From contig VHCN01000030.1 of the NCBI GenBank assembly GCA_016871675.1, positions 1-37,888 of the forward strand: a stretch of 37,888 nt of DNA, given 5' to 3'. Every line of letters starts with the position of its first letter. Position 1 is the first letter of the stretch. The stretch is from Verrucomicrobiota bacterium (GTDB taxonomy: Bacteria > Verrucomicrobiota > Verrucomicrobiia > Limisphaerales > VHCN01). This document shows positions 7,762 to 15,869 of the stretch, piece after piece. Both the position numbers and the translations under genes were made by a program. The notes under the pieces are model-generated. The model had not been told where the DNA came from, did not search any database, and saw only the letters and a program-made list of their open reading frames with translations.

Positions 7762-8760
7762 TCATGCGCTTGGTTCAAGAGCCGCCGGCAACGTGGTCAT
7801 CAAGCGGTGGAGCACGTGTGCCTGCCGCGCTAGATCATACCGAGCCTCGAAATGCGCGCGTCCCGCATGGCCCCGTTGCTTGCGCAGTTCGGCATCGCTC
7901 AACAGCGCACTGAGTTCCATCACCCACTCGTCCTGTCGCGTGGCAAAGGCCGCAGCGGAACTCCCGGCGAATAGTCCTCGAGTAGCCTCCAACGGAGTCG
8001 CCACGACAGGCAGGCCGCAGGCAAGATATTGCAGCCCCTTGATGGGTGATTTGCCAGCGGCGAATGGAGAATCTTCCAACGGCAGGAGGCCAATATCAAA
8101 ACCAGCGACCGCGCCCTGCTCCGCACCTGGCTGCCACGGCACATGCTCGAACTCCAACCGCGCGAAACGCGGGCGTTCACCGCAGAGCACCACGAGCCGG
8201 GCTTGGGAATGCCGCTCCATCAACTTCGCCAACGCAGGTTCAATCGCTTCGAGATAGCGTAGGTTCGCAGGTGCCCCGGACCAGCCGAGGCGCACCAAGT
8301 CATCCGCCGGCCGCTGGCGCGGCTGCCACAATTGTCCATCCAAGGCCATGGGGAAAATTTCGAGCCGCCTCGACCAAGGGCGCAGATGTTGAGCCAGCAC
8401 CTCATTGGCCGTAAGGCACAGGTCCGCCGCTGAAACGATGTGCTTCAAACGGCGGTTCGTCCGCCAGCGGGTGAACCAGTGGTGGCGGCGTTGATGCGGA
8501 AGCCAGATGGCGTCATCCACATCATAGATGAGGCGTCGCGCCTGCCGCCGGATCGCACGCACTCGCGATACGTTGAACAGTTTCTTTTGCACGATGACGC
8601 CATCGTATTTCGCCAGATCGTCCCATCGCTCGAACTGGTTTGCCTCCTCACATTCCACTGCCAAGCCCATGGCCTGCAGCGTGGGTTTGAAGGCGTGGAT
8701 GCGATACCACGAACTCGCGCACTGGGCTCCGCCGAAATTGAGGCTTAGGAATCGCATCAT
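7762..8760 (-). CDS. GT4-like glycosyltransferase
   Basis: A 332-residue GT-B glycosyltransferase. The N-terminal half has the Tyr-Asp-Val-Asp-Asp-Ala-Ile-Trp segment (79-86), frequent in a subgroup of GT4 proteins from polysaccharide clusters. The donor site in the C-terminal half reads GKSPIKGLQYLACGLPVVAT at 236-255, where Lys and the Gln/Tyr segment stand at the usual EX7E region. Its ATG overlaps the GT9 stop (ATGA, 8757-8760), which argues for translational coupling. The probable role is adding one sugar to an LPS-core-like or exopolysaccharide chain. Confidence 0.83.
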   Translation of the reverse strand: MMRFLSLNFGGAQCASSWYRIHAFKPTLQAMGLAVECEEANQFERWDDLAKYDGVIVQKKLFNVSRVRAIRRQARRLIYDVDDAIWLPHQRRHHWFTRWRTNRRLKHIVSAADLCLTANEVLAQHLRPWSRRLEIFPMALDGQLWQPRQRPADDLVRLGWSGAPANLRYLEAIEPALAKLMERHSQARLVVLCGERPRFARLEFEHVPWQPGAEQGAVAGFDIGLLPLEDSPFAAGKSPIKGLQYLACGLPVVATPLEATRGLFAGSSAAAFATRQDEWVMELSALLSDAELRKQRGHAGRAHFEARYDLARQAHVLHRLMTTLPAALEPSA

Positions 8761-9863
8761 CGGATCGCGGCCTCACTCCTCGTCGACGCCAGCATTTCCA
8801 GACACGCGGCGTAAACCTTTGCGGTCGGCACCCCATCGGTGCTCAAACTCGGCACGCGGCTCAGAAAGTCAGGCGTTTCTTGGGCCTCGTTCGCGCTCTC
8901 CGGCATCACCACCCGATGCGCCACGCGCCACGGCCGCCAAAAATGCAGCACAGACGGCCCGAACAGCGCCACCGTTGGACACTGACATGCTGCCGCCAGA
9001 TGCATCGCCGCCGTGTCCACGCCCACGAACAGACGCGCTTTTCCCAGCAACCCGGCCAGTTGCGCCCAAGTGGTCTGCCCATCCGTGTTCAACACACTGG
9101 GACCCAGTTCCTGTTGCAAGCGCCGCGCCCCCTCGCGTTCTTCCGCATCGGGCCCCGAGCTGAGCACCAGCTTCAAGTTCCGGGCCTGAAGCATCCGCCC
9201 CAACTCAACCCATCGCTCGAACGGCCACCGCTTGCGCTGCCAGCGCGTCCCGGGATGCAGCACCACAAACTCGTCCGGCGTGGCGGCTGGCGACCACTCC
9301 GCCCTCCGCTCCCGGCTGAAGGCCAAAGGCGGCACCGGCGATCCCAACGAGATCGTCTCGTGCACCAGCGTAAAATCCTTCTCCACCCGGTGGCCTTGCA
9401 GCCAGTCAGTGTCTGAGAAACGGGTGATCGCCCGGCGTGCGAGCCAGCTTATCCTTGCGTAGAATCGGGTGGCGACGCGTTCTCGTGCCCCGCTCAACCA
9501 CGCCAGCCAACGCCCTCGATCGCTGTCGCTAAACTCAAACGCATAATCAAAGTGTTGCCGCCGCAACTCCCTCACCAGCTTGACATCGTCCCGCAGCGCC
9601 GACAGCCCGCGTCTTTTTGCCTCCGGTGCCGCCGTGGTCACGATGCGATCGATGGCCGGACACCCCGCCAGGATGGATTCCGTGCCGCGCCGCACCAGCA
9701 CCCAAATCATCGCGGCAGGATAACGCTCCCTCACCGCCATCAGTGTGGGCGTGAGCAGTAGCGCGTCACCGATGTGTTTGGGCTTGAGGAACAGCAAATG
9801 CACAAGCGGGACTTGTTTAGGCGGTGCCGTCCGGGTTGACGAACACATTCTCGGCCGAAGCAT
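8757..9863 (-). CDS. Family 9 glycosyltransferase (heptosyltransferase-like)
   Basis: A GT9 protein related to ADP-heptose:LPS heptosyltransferases. From the ATG at 9863 it has 368 residues, with IGDALLLTPTL at 31-41, HPGTRWQRKRWP at 203-214, and the donor-site motif VGVDTAAMHLAA at 280-291 followed by FGPS at 301-304. All are GT9 hallmarks. The start is uncertain: the frame is open to 9986, ATG 9848 and GTG 9803 are alternatives, and GTG 9803 would place the conserved first strand nearest the N-terminus. About 120 bases separate it from the parvulin gene upstream. Presence of a GT9 supports an LPS-type outer membrane. Confidence 0.88.
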   Translation of the reverse strand: MLRPRMCSSTRTAPPKQVPLVHLLFLKPKHIGDALLLTPTLMAVRERYPAAMIWVLVRRGTESILAGCPAIDRIVTTAAPEAKRRGLSALRDDVKLVRELRRQHFDYAFEFSDSDRGRWLAWLSGARERVATRFYARISWLARRAITRFSDTDWLQGHRVEKDFTLVHETISLGSPVPPLAFSRERRAEWSPAATPDEFVVLHPGTRWQRKRWPFERWVELGRMLQARNLKLVLSSGPDAEEREGARRLQQELGPSVLNTDGQTTWAQLAGLLGKARLFVGVDTAAMHLAAACQCPTVALFGPSVLHFWRPWRVAHRVVMPESANEAQETPDFLSRVPSLSTDGVPTAKVYAACLEMLASTRSEAAIR

Positions 9864-9982
9864 TTCCGCTTGCCGGTGCTTTTGAGCCGTCCGCACACTC
9901 CAGCAAATGGCTGTCCGATCAACCGCCCGCACCCGCGCCGCCGAAATCCAGCGCAAGCACCCGCAGGGCGTCGTGCCCCGTC

Positions 9983-11023
9983 TCACGGCTTGAGGCGCTC
10001 ATCCAGATACTCGACGCCCGCCGCCTTCTTGAGTTTCTCCACGTAGGCGGGCAGTTGCTTGTCGGCCTCCTGCTGGCTGAGGAACTCGCGGATGTTCTCC
10101 TGCACGCGGTCGAACGCGGTTTTCCGGGCCGGGATGCGCTCGGCGACCTTGATGATGTGGAAGCCGACCTTGGTGGTGACGAGGTCGCTGACCTGGTTCG
10201 CGCCCAGCGTGAACGCCGCGGCCTCGAATTCGGCGGCCATCATCCCGCGCGGAAACACATACTCGCCGCCTTTGTCCTTCGAGGGGGCGTCGTCGCTGAA
10301 GTCCTTCACCAGTTTCGCGAAGTCCTCGCCCTTGCGTGCGCGCTCGAGCAATCCCTCGGCGACGCGCCGCTTTTCCGCCCGCTTTGCCTCGTTCAAGTCG
10401 AGCTGGCTCTGGGGGTCACGGGTGCTGATGAGGATGTGGCTGGCGCGGACCATCTCGGGCGTTTCAAATCGCGACGGGTTGTCGTCGTAGAATTTCTGCG
10501 CGGCCCCGGTGGTGATTTGAATCTTGTCCTTGATGTCGCGCGTGAGCACCTGCTTGGCGATGGCGGTCTCGAGGAGCCTGCCCTTGTAGACTTCGTAGAT
10601 CGCGCCGGTGGACTCGACCTGCCGCCGCAGCGCCTCCTCGGAGCCGACGCGCTTGCGCATCTCATCGAGGAATGCCGTGACTTTCTCGCCGGCCTTCGCG
10701 CGGTCCGCGTCGTCGGCCTTGATGAGCAGCAGTTCGGTGACGATGAAGTGCTCGAGGATGCGCTTCTCGTAGGTGAGGCGCTCGGCCTCGCGGATGACCT
10801 TGCCCTGCGCCGCCATCGCCGAGCGCATCGCGGCGAATTCCTCCTCCACCTTGCTCGCCTTGATGGTGATGTTGGTCGAGCGGGCCAGGACTTTGTCGGG
10901 GAACAGATCGAGGGTCGAGACGGGTTTGGACTTCGGTTCCGCGGGCTTGGCTTGCGGCTCCGCGCCCGTGGACACGGCGGCTGCGAGGATCGCCGCGGCG
11001 GCCAGAAGTTTCGTCGGGCTCAT
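9983..11023 (-). CDS. Periplasmic peptidyl-prolyl isomerase (parvulin/SurA-like)
   Basis: A 346-residue exported PPIase that would help fold outer-membrane or periplasmic proteins. It has a signal peptide (MSPTKLLAAAAILAAAVSTGA), a Lys/Pro-rich linker, an N-terminal helical SurA-like chaperone region (about 55-180), and one parvulin domain at about 192-296 bounded by RASHILIS (193-200) and GFHIIKV (287-293). A helical tail follows. It starts 27 bases after the serA stop, so the two are probably one transcript, an unusual pairing of amino-acid biosynthesis with envelope biogenesis. The next genes are glycosyltransferases. Confidence 0.9.
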   Translation of the reverse strand: MSPTKLLAAAAILAAAVSTGAEPQAKPAEPKSKPVSTLDLFPDKVLARSTNITIKASKVEEEFAAMRSAMAAQGKVIREAERLTYEKRILEHFIVTELLLIKADDADRAKAGEKVTAFLDEMRKRVGSEEALRRQVESTGAIYEVYKGRLLETAIAKQVLTRDIKDKIQITTGAAQKFYDDNPSRFETPEMVRASHILISTRDPQSQLDLNEAKRAEKRRVAEGLLERARKGEDFAKLVKDFSDDAPSKDKGGEYVFPRGMMAAEFEAAAFTLGANQVSDLVTTKVGFHIIKVAERIPARKTAFDRVQENIREFLSQQEADKQLPAYVEKLKKAAGVEYLDERLKP

Positions 11024-11050
11024 GTTTCAACCGCGGAGCGTAGCGCTGTG

Positions 11051-12643
11051 CTACAGTTTCACAACCCGAACGTTTGTGATGTCGGGGTCCTTGCGGACTT
11101 CCTCGACGAGTTCCGCGGGAGGCAGGCTGTCCAGGTTCAGCACGGTGAGCGCCTGCCCGCCGGCGGTGTCGCGGTTGAGGCTCATGTTGGCGATGTTCAC
11201 CTTGTATTTGGCCATGAGCGAGCCGATGAAGCCGACGATGCCGGGCCGGTCCTTGTTGGAGACGATGAAGAGGACGCCCTCGGGGACGATTTCGACGGGT
11301 TGCTTGTTGAACCGCACGATGCGCGGCAGGTGCCGCGAGCCGATGATCGTGCCGCCCGCGGAGAAGCGCTGTTCGCCCGCGAAGACCGCCACGTGCAGCC
11401 ACTCGTTGTAATCCGATTCCTCGTTGGACTTGATTTCCTCGACGAGCAGGCCGAGCGATGTGGCGAGCGAGCGCACGTTGACCTGGTTGACGTCCTTGCC
11501 GCCCGCGTGCTCGAGGAATCCTTTGAGGACATAGCGCGAGATCGGGTCGGCCGGCACCTCCGTTGCCTTGCCGCCGTAGGTGATCACGATGCGGTCGCAG
11601 CGGTTGGGCGCCGTCTGGCCGAGCAGGCGGCCGAGTTTCTCGCCGAGGCCGAGATAGGGTTTCACGTGAGCGTAAGTCTTCGCGTCGAGGTTTGGCATGT
11701 TGACCGCGTTCCGGATCGCGCCGTTGGCGAGGTAATCGGTGATCGCCTCGGCGACCTCGATGCCGACGTTTTCCTGCGCCTCGTCCGTGCTCGCGCCGAG
11801 GTGGGGCGTCATGACGACGTTTGGATGCGCCCGCAGCGGCGAACCCGCGGGCAGCGGCTCCACCTCGTAAACATCCAGCGCGGCGCCGGCGACGTGGTTG
11901 ATGTCCATCGCGACGAGCAGGTCGCGCTCGTTGACGATCCCGCCGCGGGCGCAGTTGAGAATCTTCACGCCGCGCTTCATGAGCGAGAAGGCGCGCGCGT
12001 CGAGCATGCCCTTGGTCTGGTCGGTCAGCGGCATGTGGACGGTGATGAAGTCGGCGAGCTTGTAAACCTCCTCGAGGCTTTCGAACAGCTCGACCTGCAG
12101 CGCCTTCGCGCGGGCGAGCGAGAGGAACGGATCGAACGCGAGCACGCGCATGCCGAACGCCTGAGCCCGCTTGGCGACCTCGGTGCCGATGCGTCCCATG
12201 CCGAGGATGGCGAGGACCTTCCCGTGCAGTTCGACGCCGGAGTAGGCCTTGCGGTTCCACTCGCCGGCCTTCATCGAGGCGTTCGCCTGCGGGATGTTGC
12301 GCGCGAGCGACATGAGCATCGCGAACGTCAGTTCCGCGGTGGAGACCGTGTTGCCGCTCGGCGTGTTCATCACCACGATGCCACGCTCGGTCGCCGCCTC
12401 CACGTCCACGTTGTCCACGCCCACGCCCGCGCGCCCGACGACGCGCAACCGCGTGGCCGCCTCGACGACCTTGCGGGTGATCTTGGTCTCGGAGCGGACG
12501 ACGATGGCATCCATTTTCGCCACGACCGGGAGGAGTTCCGCCTCGGAGTGGCGCTTGTCGAGGATGGTGACCTTGAACTCAGTCCGGGCCTGGAAAGCCG
12601 CGATGCCGCGCGGCGATATCGGGTCGCAGATCAACACGTTCAT
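11051..12643 (-). CDS. serA: D-3-phosphoglycerate dehydrogenase
   Basis: It oxidises 3-phosphoglycerate to 3-phosphohydroxypyruvate, the first step of serine synthesis, in the cytoplasm. The 530 residues match the long SerA form: catalytic domain, NAD domain with GMGRIG at 148-153, catalytic Arg233 (CARGG), Glu262 and His281, an intervening domain, and a C-terminal ACT domain from about 455, so serine feedback is possible. The frame stays open to 13051, but ATG 12643 gives the standard N-terminus MNVLICD. A good promoter with an overlapping palindrome sits just upstream (12657-12685). Confidence 0.97.
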   Translation of the reverse strand: MNVLICDPISPRGIAAFQARTEFKVTILDKRHSEAELLPVVAKMDAIVVRSETKITRKVVEAATRLRVVGRAGVGVDNVDVEAATERGIVVMNTPSGNTVSTAELTFAMLMSLARNIPQANASMKAGEWNRKAYSGVELHGKVLAILGMGRIGTEVAKRAQAFGMRVLAFDPFLSLARAKALQVELFESLEEVYKLADFITVHMPLTDQTKGMLDARAFSLMKRGVKILNCARGGIVNERDLLVAMDINHVAGAALDVYEVEPLPAGSPLRAHPNVVMTPHLGASTDEAQENVGIEVAEAITDYLANGAIRNAVNMPNLDAKTYAHVKPYLGLGEKLGRLLGQTAPNRCDRIVITYGGKATEVPADPISRYVLKGFLEHAGGKDVNQVNVRSLATSLGLLVEEIKSNEESDYNEWLHVAVFAGEQRFSAGGTIIGSRHLPRIVRFNKQPVEIVPEGVLFIVSNKDRPGIVGFIGSLMAKYKVNIANMSLNRDTAGGQALTVLNLDSLPPAELVEEVRKDPDITNVRVVKL

Positions 12644-12656
12644 AAACAGGGCGCGC

Positions 12657-12685
12657 AGTTTAGGGAGCGACCAGAGACTGGTCAA
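12657..12685 (-). promoter_or_regulatory. serA promoter with overlapping palindromic operator
   Basis: Reading the minus strand, TTGACC (12685-12680), a 17-base spacer and TAAACT (12662-12657) make a good sigma-70-type promoter ending 13 bases before the serA ATG. A perfect palindrome, GACCAG-AGA-CTGGTC (12669-12683), covers part of the -35 box and spacer. A repressor bound there would block polymerase. The regulator is not identified. Confidence 0.5.
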
Positions 12686-12730
12686 ATGAACACAGCGGCG
12701 ATGCTCACGCCGGGTGGAGAGGACAAGTTC

Positions 12731-12825
12731 CGACTCAAGTGTTCCTGCAAACAGCGCAGGCGCAAGTTTGGACTTGCGAACGCATTCCGCGGCGGCAAAG
12801 TCCACGGAGACCCAAGTTTGAGTCG
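12731..12825 (+). promoter_or_regulatory. Nested inverted repeats in the prepilin gene leader
   Basis: CGACTCAA (12731-12738) pairs with TTGAGTCG (12818-12825), which ends two bases before the prepilin-like ATG. Inside it a perfect hairpin CGCAAGT-TTGG-ACTTGCG lies at 12761-12778. The arrangement could fold into an RNA structure next to the start codon or mark a protein site between the divergent genes. No function is known. Confidence 0.35.
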
Positions 12826-12827
12826 TT

Positions 12828-13736
12828 ATGCAGGCTAAAAACCATTCATCGCGGTCATGCGCCACGCGGCGACCCATCGCCGTCTCCGCCTTTACGCTCA
12901 TCGAATTGCTCGTCGTCATCGCCATCATCGCGATTCTGGCCGGGATGCTCCTCCCGGCGCTCGCGAAGGCGAAGCAGAAGGCGGGCAACATCACCTGCCT
13001 GAACAACATGAAGCAGATGGCGGTTTCATGGCAGTTGTATTCCGGCGACAACGACCAGCGGCATGTCCACGGCCATTACAACTTGACCAACGCGACCGGC
13101 GGCACGGTGGCCTCCACTCTCAACACGCTGGCTTGGAGCCTTGGCGACCAGAGGGACACGCGGGCCAATCCGTATCCGCCCTATACAACGTTCCGCGACT
13201 CGATCACCAACAAGTGCCTCGAGGACGGCCTCCTGTATCGCCACGTCGGAAACGTGAAGAGCTACAAGTGCCCTGCCGATCGCCGCACGGAACCCACCAC
13301 GACCCAGCCCCGAAACCGCAGCTACTCGATGAACAGTTGGGTGTCCGAAGTCCGCGTCGGAGGCACCGGCACCGGCCCGTGGGGCCAGAACAGCCAGTAC
13401 GCGCTGTTCCGGCGTGAGGCGGATTTCAGCGCGACGTCTCCCGCCAATGTCTGGGTTTTGATTGACGAACATGACAACGGAATCAACGACTCGTGGTTTG
13501 CCGTGGACATGGGCGGCAGCCGGACGTGGCTCGACATCCCGTCAGCCCGGCACGGTGGCGCTTATGCGCTGAACTTCGCCGACGGCCATGCGGAGATCTT
13601 CAAGTTGCAACAGGTCGGGCTTTTTGAGAAATGGGGCATCGGTCCCAATCCGCCCAATTTCCTCAACGTGCAGTTCGCAGTCCAGATTGCCGCGCAGGAC
13701 TGGCAGAAGCTCCGCGATGTGTCAGGTGGCCAGTGA
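12828..13736 (+). CDS. Type IV prepilin-like protein (N-terminal methylation motif)
   Basis: A 302-residue protein with a 21-residue basic leader, then [12 protein letters not shown] from residue 22 and a long hydrophobic helix, the prepilin peptidase recognition region. Residue -1 is Ala rather than the usual Gly. LPALAKAK follows the helix and CLNNMKQ comes soon after, the pattern typical of the large Verrucomicrobiota/Planctomycetota pseudopilin families. The C-terminal part ends in an FADGH motif like the H-x-DG domain. It is probably exported and displayed or secreted; the true role of this abundant family is unknown. A small lipoprotein gene follows nine bases later. Confidence 0.88.
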   Translation: MQAKNHSSRSCATRRPIAVSAFTLIELLVVIAIIAILAGMLLPALAKAKQKAGNITCLNNMKQMAVSWQLYSGDNDQRHVHGHYNLTNATGGTVASTLNTLAWSLGDQRDTRANPYPPYTTFRDSITNKCLEDGLLYRHVGNVKSYKCPADRRTEPTTTQPRNRSYSMNSWVSEVRVGGTGTGPWGQNSQYALFRREADFSATSPANVWVLIDEHDNGINDSWFAVDMGGSRTWLDIPSARHGGAYALNFADGHAEIFKLQQVGLFEKWGIGPNPPNFLNVQFAVQIAAQDWQKLRDVSGGQ

Positions 13737-13745
13737 CATGACGCC

Positions 13746-14159
13746 ATGAGGAACTCGTTCGCCATGGTAGTGGCAACCGCCAGCATCGCCCTTGGCGGTT
13801 GCGGCAAGCCGGCGACTTCCACGCCGCCACCGGTCGTGGCCCAACCACCGGGCCGGCACGCACCCCAACCGTCACAGGCGGCCCCGGCCGCGGCGGCGCA
13901 GCCGGGTTCCGCCGCCGAGCCATCCACGCCGTCTGCCGCGGCGTCCGGGGTGGCACTCAGCCCCGCGCAGGAGGCAGCCATCGTTTCGCCGGTTCAAGCC
14001 GCCCTCGACGCATTTCAGCGGGCCAAGAACAAGGTGCCGAACGACCTTAATGAAGTGATCGCCGCCGGGTATCTCCGGGGGATGCCGGTCGTTCCGGCTG
14101 GGACAAAGATATTCTACGATCCTATCACGGTGACGGTTTCCGTTGGCCCAGCGCGCTAG
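13746..14159 (+). CDS. Small Pro/Ala-rich lipoprotein, unknown function
   Basis: A 137-residue predicted lipoprotein. The signal peptide ends in the lipobox LGGC with Cys19. Residues about 23-70 are a Pro/Ala/Ser-rich linker of the kind that tethers a domain away from a membrane. The last 65 residues form a compact segment (helix, then GYLRGMPVVPAGTKIFYDP), resembling short tails seen beside pseudopilin-like genes in this phylum. It sits nine bases after the prepilin-like gene and is probably co-transcribed with it. It converges on frdA with nine bases between stops. No family name can be given. Confidence 0.75.
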   Translation: MRNSFAMVVATASIALGGCGKPATSTPPPVVAQPPGRHAPQPSQAAPAAAAQPGSAAEPSTPSAAASGVALSPAQEAAIVSPVQAALDAFQRAKNKVPNDLNEVIAAGYLRGMPVVPAGTKIFYDPITVTVSVGPAR

Positions 14160-14168
14160 CTCCACGTT

Positions 14169-15869
14169 TCAAGGAGGAGCGAGCCTGCTGGTCCTTACCG
14201 GCGCTGTCTCGACTTGTGGACCTTCCGCGCCAGCCGAAAGGACAATGTTCTTCAACCATGCCGTGTCATTCGATTGCGGGAAGTCGGATCGGTAGTGCGC
14301 GCCGCGGCTTTCCTCGCGCAGCAATGCACTTCGCGCGATCAGTTCCGAGGCGGTCAGCAGGTTGTGCAAGTCGAGCGCCTGCTGCCACGCGAGGTTGAAT
14401 GCGCGCGGGCCGGGCACACGGAGCTGCTCCACACGGGCTCGCAGCGCGGCAAGTCCCTCGAGCGCCGCGCGCAACCCGGCGCCGCTCCGGATGATGCCCG
14501 CCTTCTCCCACATCAACTTTCCGAGCTCATCGCGAAGCGCGAAGGGGCCTTCGGATTGTCGATTGAGGATTGAGGATTGGGGATTGAGGATCTTCCCGGC
14601 GGCGGCAACCGCCACGTCCACCTGCGCGGTTTCGATGTCACCGTGGCTTTGACCTTTCACCCACCGCGCCGCGGCTTCGCCCGCGCGCGCGCCGAACACC
14701 GTGCTCTCAGCCACGCCGTTGCCGCCGAGCCGGTTCGCGCCGTGGACGCCCGCGGCGTCCTCGCCCGCGGCGAACAGTCCGGCGAGGTTCGTGAAGCCGT
14801 CGCGGTTGATGCGCACGCCGCCCATGTTGAAGTGCGCCGTCGGCGCGACCTCGATGCGCTCGCGCGCGAGGTCCACGCCGAGGCGCAGGCACCGCTCGCG
14901 CATCCCGGCGAAGTTCGTCTCGACGAACTCCGCGCCCAGATGCGCCACGTCAATCCACACCGCGCCGTTCGCCGTGCCGCGGCCCTCGGCAATCTCGGTG
15001 AAGCACTCGCGCGACACGCGGTCGCGCGTGCTGCGCTCCTTGCGCCCGGGATCCGCGCGCTCCATGAAGCGCTCGCCGCGTCCGTTGAAGAGATGCGCGC
15101 CCGCGCCGCGCAAGCCTTCCTCGAGCAGCGCGCCGTTGAGCCGCGAGCCGGGCACGACCATCCCGGTCGGGTGGAACTGCACCATCTCCATGTCCATCAG
15201 GTGCGCGCCGGCGCGGAAAGCCGCTGCGAGGCCATCGCAGGTCTTTTCCTGCGCGCACGCGGCGCGTTGATACATGAGCGGCCCGGCGCCGGTGGCGAGC
15301 AGCACGGCCCTGGCGCGGACCGCGATGAACTCGCCGCTGCGCTGGTCGAGCAGCACCGCGCCACAGACGCGCGACCCGCCGGCGGAGGTGAGCAGTTCGA
15401 GCGCGCGCGTTTCTTCAAGACACGGGATTCCAAGCGCGAGCACCTGGTCGCGCAGGCGCGCCATGATTTCGATGCCGGTCAGGTCGCCGACGTGGACGGT
15501 GCGGTCGAAGGTCTGCGCCGCGAAGGCCTTTTGGTGGATGCGGCCGTCCGGCGCGCGGTCGAAGAGGCAGCCGATTTTGTTTTCCAGCTCGAGCACGACG
15601 CGCGGCGCGTCCTCGCAAAGCGTCCACGCGAGTTCCTGGTCGTTGAGGAAGCCGCCGCCGCGCACGGTGTCCTCGAAGTGCGCCTGCACGGAGTCGCGCG
15701 CGTCGAGGACGGCGTTGTAGCCGCCCTGCACCATGCGCGTGCAGCCGGACTTGCCGAGCAGTCCCTTGCTCACAAGCAGGATGCCGAGCGACGGGTCGAG
15801 CCAGCGCGCGTGCAGCGCGGCCATCAGCCCCGCGCCGCCGGTGCCGAGGATGAGCAGGTCGGTCGTCAT
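14169..15869 (-). CDS. frdA: Fumarate reductase/succinate dehydrogenase flavoprotein subunit
   Basis: A 566-residue flavoprotein interconverting succinate and fumarate. FAD-binding GTGGAG is at 9-14. The catalytic set is complete: His233 (FHPTG), Arg282 (RDRVS), His346 (AHFNMGG) and Arg380 (HGANRLGGN). The position that carries the FAD-linking His in SdhA/FrdA is Cys43 here, so flavin is probably not covalently bound, as in NadB or methanogen TfrA. The ATG at 15869 overlaps the frdB stop (ATGA). Residues 427-439 are encoded by an in-frame heptamer array. NadB was considered, but pairing with FrdB rules it out. Confidence 0.9.
   Translation of the reverse strand: MTTDLLILGTGGAGLMAALHARWLDPSLGILLVSKGLLGKSGCTRMVQGGYNAVLDARDSVQAHFEDTVRGGGFLNDQELAWTLCEDAPRVVLELENKIGCLFDRAPDGRIHQKAFAAQTFDRTVHVGDLTGIEIMARLRDQVLALGIPCLEETRALELLTSAGGSRVCGAVLLDQRSGEFIAVRARAVLLATGAGPLMYQRAACAQEKTCDGLAAAFRAGAHLMDMEMVQFHPTGMVVPGSRLNGALLEEGLRGAGAHLFNGRGERFMERADPGRKERSTRDRVSRECFTEIAEGRGTANGAVWIDVAHLGAEFVETNFAGMRERCLRLGVDLARERIEVAPTAHFNMGGVRINRDGFTNLAGLFAAGEDAAGVHGANRLGGNGVAESTVFGARAGEAAARWVKGQSHGDIETAQVDVAVAAAGKILNPQSSILNRQSEGPFALRDELGKLMWEKAGIIRSGAGLRAALEGLAALRARVEQLRVPGPRAFNLAWQQALDLHNLLTASELIARSALLREESRGAHYRSDFPQSNDTAWLKNIVLSAGAEGPQVETAPVRTSRLAPP
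14554..14592. repeat. Heptamer array GATTGAG inside frdA
   Basis: Five and a half tandem heptamers are visible: GATTGTC, GATTGAG, GATTGAG, GATTGGG, GATTGAG, GATC. The block is 39 bases, exactly 13 codons, so frdA stays in frame and gains ILNPQSSILNRQS at residues 427-439. The site lies between the capping/FAD domains and the C-terminal helical domain, where a loop should be tolerated. Confidence 0.85.

Noticed and set aside
7434-7778. A 114-codon minus-strand frame overlapping the FkbM start
   Set aside because: Most of it overlaps the FkbM gene in another frame, with a Pro-rich translation and no recognisable motif.
9824-12838. A 1004-codon plus-strand open frame opposite serA and the parvulin gene
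   Set aside because: It is the antisense shadow of two well-supported genes in high-GC DNA; its composition is Arg/Asp/Leu-rich low complexity with no family motif.
14554-14592. Short repeat arrays as possible CRISPR
   Set aside because: Units are 7-8 bases, directly adjacent and degenerate, with no spacers and no cas genes.
14169-15869. Flavoprotein as L-aspartate oxidase (nadB)
   Set aside because: It overlaps and is co-transcribed with a complete FrdB iron-sulfur gene, and no nadA/nadC is nearby.
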